The notes beneath the pieces are model-generated. The model searched no databases and was not told the DNA's origin. It saw only the letters and a list, made by a program, of their open reading frames with translations. Positions 62,344-64,000 of a stretch of 64,000 nt of DNA are shown in pieces; position 1 is the stretch's first letter, and every line of letters starts with the position of its first letter. The DNA comes from CBDFHB01 sp965250115 (GTDB lineage: Bacteria; Acidobacteriota; Vicinamibacteria; Marinacidobacterales; SMYC01): positions 1,426,001 through 1,490,000 of the forward strand of contig CBDFNJ010000001.1 of NCBI GenBank assembly GCA_965250115.1, given 5' to 3'. The translations under genes and the position numbers were made by a program.

Positions 62344-64000
62344 ATGGGTGAGTCATTTCTCAGACGGGTCTTGTCTCCCGTCGTGACGTTCCGGGAGGGA
62401 GAAGCGGTTACCTGCGTCCTCATGTTCGTCTACTCCTTCCTCGTGATGACCGCTTACAACAACATCAAACCTTCCGCGGCCTCGAAGTTCATCGCCGATC
62501 TCGGCGCCGACAATGTGCCCTATGTGATGCTCATCGCGGGTCTCACGATGGGCTTCATCCTGAACTACTACAGCCGGGGCCTCACGAAAGTACCCAAGCT
62601 CTGGGTGCTTCCCGGAACGCAATTGCTCTTGATCGCCATGCTGGTCGGCTTCTGGTTTCTCTTCCAGACGGGCGAGGCCTGGCAGGCCTGGATCTCGGCG
62701 GCGTTTTTTTTCTTCGGCCGGCTTCTGCTGGGCATCTTTCTCATCAGCCAGTTTTGGACCTTGGCCAACGATATCTACGACCCGCGGCAAGCGAAACGGG
62801 TCTTCGGATTCATCGGCGGAGGCGCGACCCTGGGAGGCATGACGGGATCGGGCCTCACGGCGCTTCTCGTCAAGCGGGTCGGCACCGAAAATCTCATCCT
62901 GTTCAGCGCGGCGGTGCTCGCCTTATGTTTCTTCCTCATCCTGGAAATTCAGAAAAGAACGAAGCGGGAGGGAGATACTGAAGGCTCCTTCGAAGCCAAA
63001 GGCAGCACCGTCGGAGGCGGAGAAGCGCTCGCCATGCTGCGAAGCTCCCGGCACCTCAAGCTCATCGCTCTGATCATCGGGTTCGGAGCCCTCGGCGCCG
63101 CGACGCTCGAGCAACAGCTCTACATGGCTTCCGAGGGCGTCCTCGAGGGACAGGACAGCATCACGAGCTTCCTGGCCGGCATCACGTTCTACATTTCCCT
63201 CATCGGCTTCGTGATTCAGGTTTACTTCACTTCCCGCATCTACAGTCTGCTCGGTATCGGGTTCGCACTTGCCGTACTCCCGGTGACCCTCGGCGCTACG
63301 GCGGTGATGATTCTCACTTACCGCGTGCTCTGGGCGTCCAGCGCGGCTCGAGTAGCGGACAGCGCGCTTCGCTACAGCCTCGACAAGACCACGCGCGAAA
63401 CGCTCTTCCTGCCTTTGCCGACGGAGCTGAAGCTGAAAGCAAAAGGCTTCGTCGACGTCGTCGCGGATCGCTTCATTGGCAAGGGCATCGGCTCGGCCAT
63501 CCTGCTGGTGGCCCTCAAGGTCTTCGACGTCTCCTGGTACCACTTGAGCTTGCTCAGCCTCGTATATTGTGTGCTGTGGCTCGCTCTGACGCGTCTCGCG
63601 AAGAAGGAGTACATGGCCGGGTTCCGGCGCAGCATCGAGACCCTCTCGCTCGAACCGGAGAGGCTCTCACCGGCGGCGGGCGACGCGGCCACTGTCGAGA
63701 CGCTCGTCGAGGAGTTGGGGAGCTCGGACGAACGACGGGTTCTGCGCTCGATCGAGCTCCTCGAAGCCCTGGAGAAGCGAAATCTGATAACGCCTCTGCT
63801 TCTGCACCACGCTTCGGCCTCGGTGCGTGCGCGAGCGCTGAGAGCCATCCAGGCAGGCCGGCCCGAGATCGTCTCTCGGTGGCTCCCGGCCGTGGAGCTC
63901 GCGCTAAAGGACGAGGACGGCGACGTTCGCGCCGCGGCAGTGGAGGTCATCGCATCGGCTCGTGCCAGTGGCGTCCTGGACCTGATGCGAGGCTACCTGC
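62344..64000 (+). CDS. ATP/ADP translocase (Npt)-like carrier with HEAT repeats (3' truncated by window)
   Basis: The frame is open from 62344 to the window end (552 codons), so the 3' end is not seen. Residues 1-410 form about 12 membrane helices of the NTT/Npt MFS-like family (SFLVMTAYNNIKPSAASKFI, IGGGATLGGMTGSGLTALL, SLDKTTRETLFLPLPTELK). Residues about 440-550 begin HEAT-like helical pairs (SIELLEALEKRNLITPLLLH, SVRARALRAIQAG). Many free-living bacteria have such fusions, which often end in a cyclic-nucleotide domain. True nucleotide exchange is unlikely in a free-living cell; the substrate is unknown. The start ATG has GAGAGGA upstream. Confidence 0.85.
   Translation, partial: MGESFLRRVLSPVVTFREGEAVTCVLMFVYSFLVMTAYNNIKPSAASKFIADLGADNVPYVMLIAGLTMGFILNYYSRGLTKVPKLWVLPGTQLLLIAMLVGFWFLFQTGEAWQAWISAAFFFFGRLLLGIFLISQFWTLANDIYDPRQAKRVFGFIGGGATLGGMTGSGLTALLVKRVGTENLILFSAAVLALCFFLILEIQKRTKREGDTEGSFEAKGSTVGGGEALAMLRSSRHLKLIALIIGFGALGAATLEQQLYMASEGVLEGQDSITSFLAGITFYISLIGFVIQVYFTSRIYSLLGIGFALAVLPVTLGATAVMILTYRVLWASSAARVADSALRYSLDKTTRETLFLPLPTELKLKAKGFVDVVADRFIGKGIGSAILLVALKVFDVSWYHLSLLSLVYCVLWLALTRLAKKEYMAGFRRSIETLSLEPERLSPAAGDAATVETLVEELGSSDERRVLRSIELLEALEKRNLITPLLLHHASASVRARALRAIQAGRPEIVSRWLPAVELALKDEDGDVRAAAVEVIASARASGVLDLMRGYL

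Noticed and set aside
1..64000. CRISPR arrays, tRNA and rRNA genes
   Set aside because: No regularly spaced direct repeats were seen, and no cloverleaf with a T-loop or rRNA core sequence was recognised by eye.

Overview
The window is GC-rich bacterial chromosome with short intergenic gaps and many start/stop overlaps. The gene mix suggests Acidobacteriota. It includes repeat-scaffold Ser/Thr kinases, an SSS symporter with a tiny membrane partner, a large secreted PIG-L deacetylase, an Mrp/Mbh-like antiporter cluster, Kor-type 2-oxoacid:ferredoxin oxidoreductase, an MglA GTPase fusion and an Npt-like carrier with HEAT repeats. The phylum is an inference from gene content; there is no rRNA or other marker here to prove it.

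Region by region. 1-4656: the 3' part of a quinone oxidoreductase faces a glcD-glcE-glcF glycolate/lactate oxidase operon. 4758-6488: a promoter with twin palindromes leads to yjbQ, a QueD/PTPS gene and a divergent folE. This run ends in a palindromic element that also supplies the stop codon of a converging CcoN-like membrane protein. 7853-10615: small redox proteins (PPOX fold, CDGSH), a coiled-coil protein, a lyase gene of the PurB/PcaB family with its middle missing, and a lipoprotein. 10539-15511 (minus): ClC channel, dtd, a BNR propeller protein, a CPBP protease, a ferredoxin:thioredoxin reductase-like protein and dapF; the last five are translationally overlapping. 15730-23560: a HEAT-repeat protein, a repeat-scaffold kinase, a symporter pair and PIG-L.

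23640-31182 is the most striking block. It holds ten tightly packed genes for an Mrp/Mbh-type cation/proton antiporter in which MrpA is split into separate pieces, and a third antiporter-like (NuoM-type) subunit is added. 31307-38337 is an accessory and decaying region: an intradiol dioxygenase with a frameshifted MetE-like gene, a fragment of a P-loop kinase, a secreted HipA/Fam20C-like kinase, a membrane-anchored methyltransferase, a squalene/phytoene synthase, an ISL3-type deletion derivative with 25-nt terminal repeats, and the glycosyltransferase gene it truncates. 38533-41228 encodes KorAB. 41469-45150 is a GAF/HD-GYP phosphodiesterase gene with an in-frame amber codon and an IS3-family insertion; its 3' end is recognisable on the far side of the IS.

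45233-48320: PdxR regulator with pdxS and pdxT (vitamin B6), followed by about 0.5 kb of unexplained non-coding DNA with a good terminator. Then come pal, and on the minus strand pyrK-pyrD-pyrF-glutaredoxin. 52380-62038 groups two unknown genes, a GspE/PilB-like ATPase, a repeat-scaffold pseudokinase, a Zn-ribbon protein, an MglA-GAF-ATPase-like fusion and a PfkB-like protein without its catalytic base. This may be a signalling/polarity neighbourhood. The window ends inside an ATP/ADP-translocase-like carrier.

Several genes carry frame or stop lesions: the lyase, both repeat kinases, the MetE-like gene, the glycosyltransferase and the HD-GYP gene. Some may be true decay and some sequence or assembly errors; this cannot be separated from the sequence alone.
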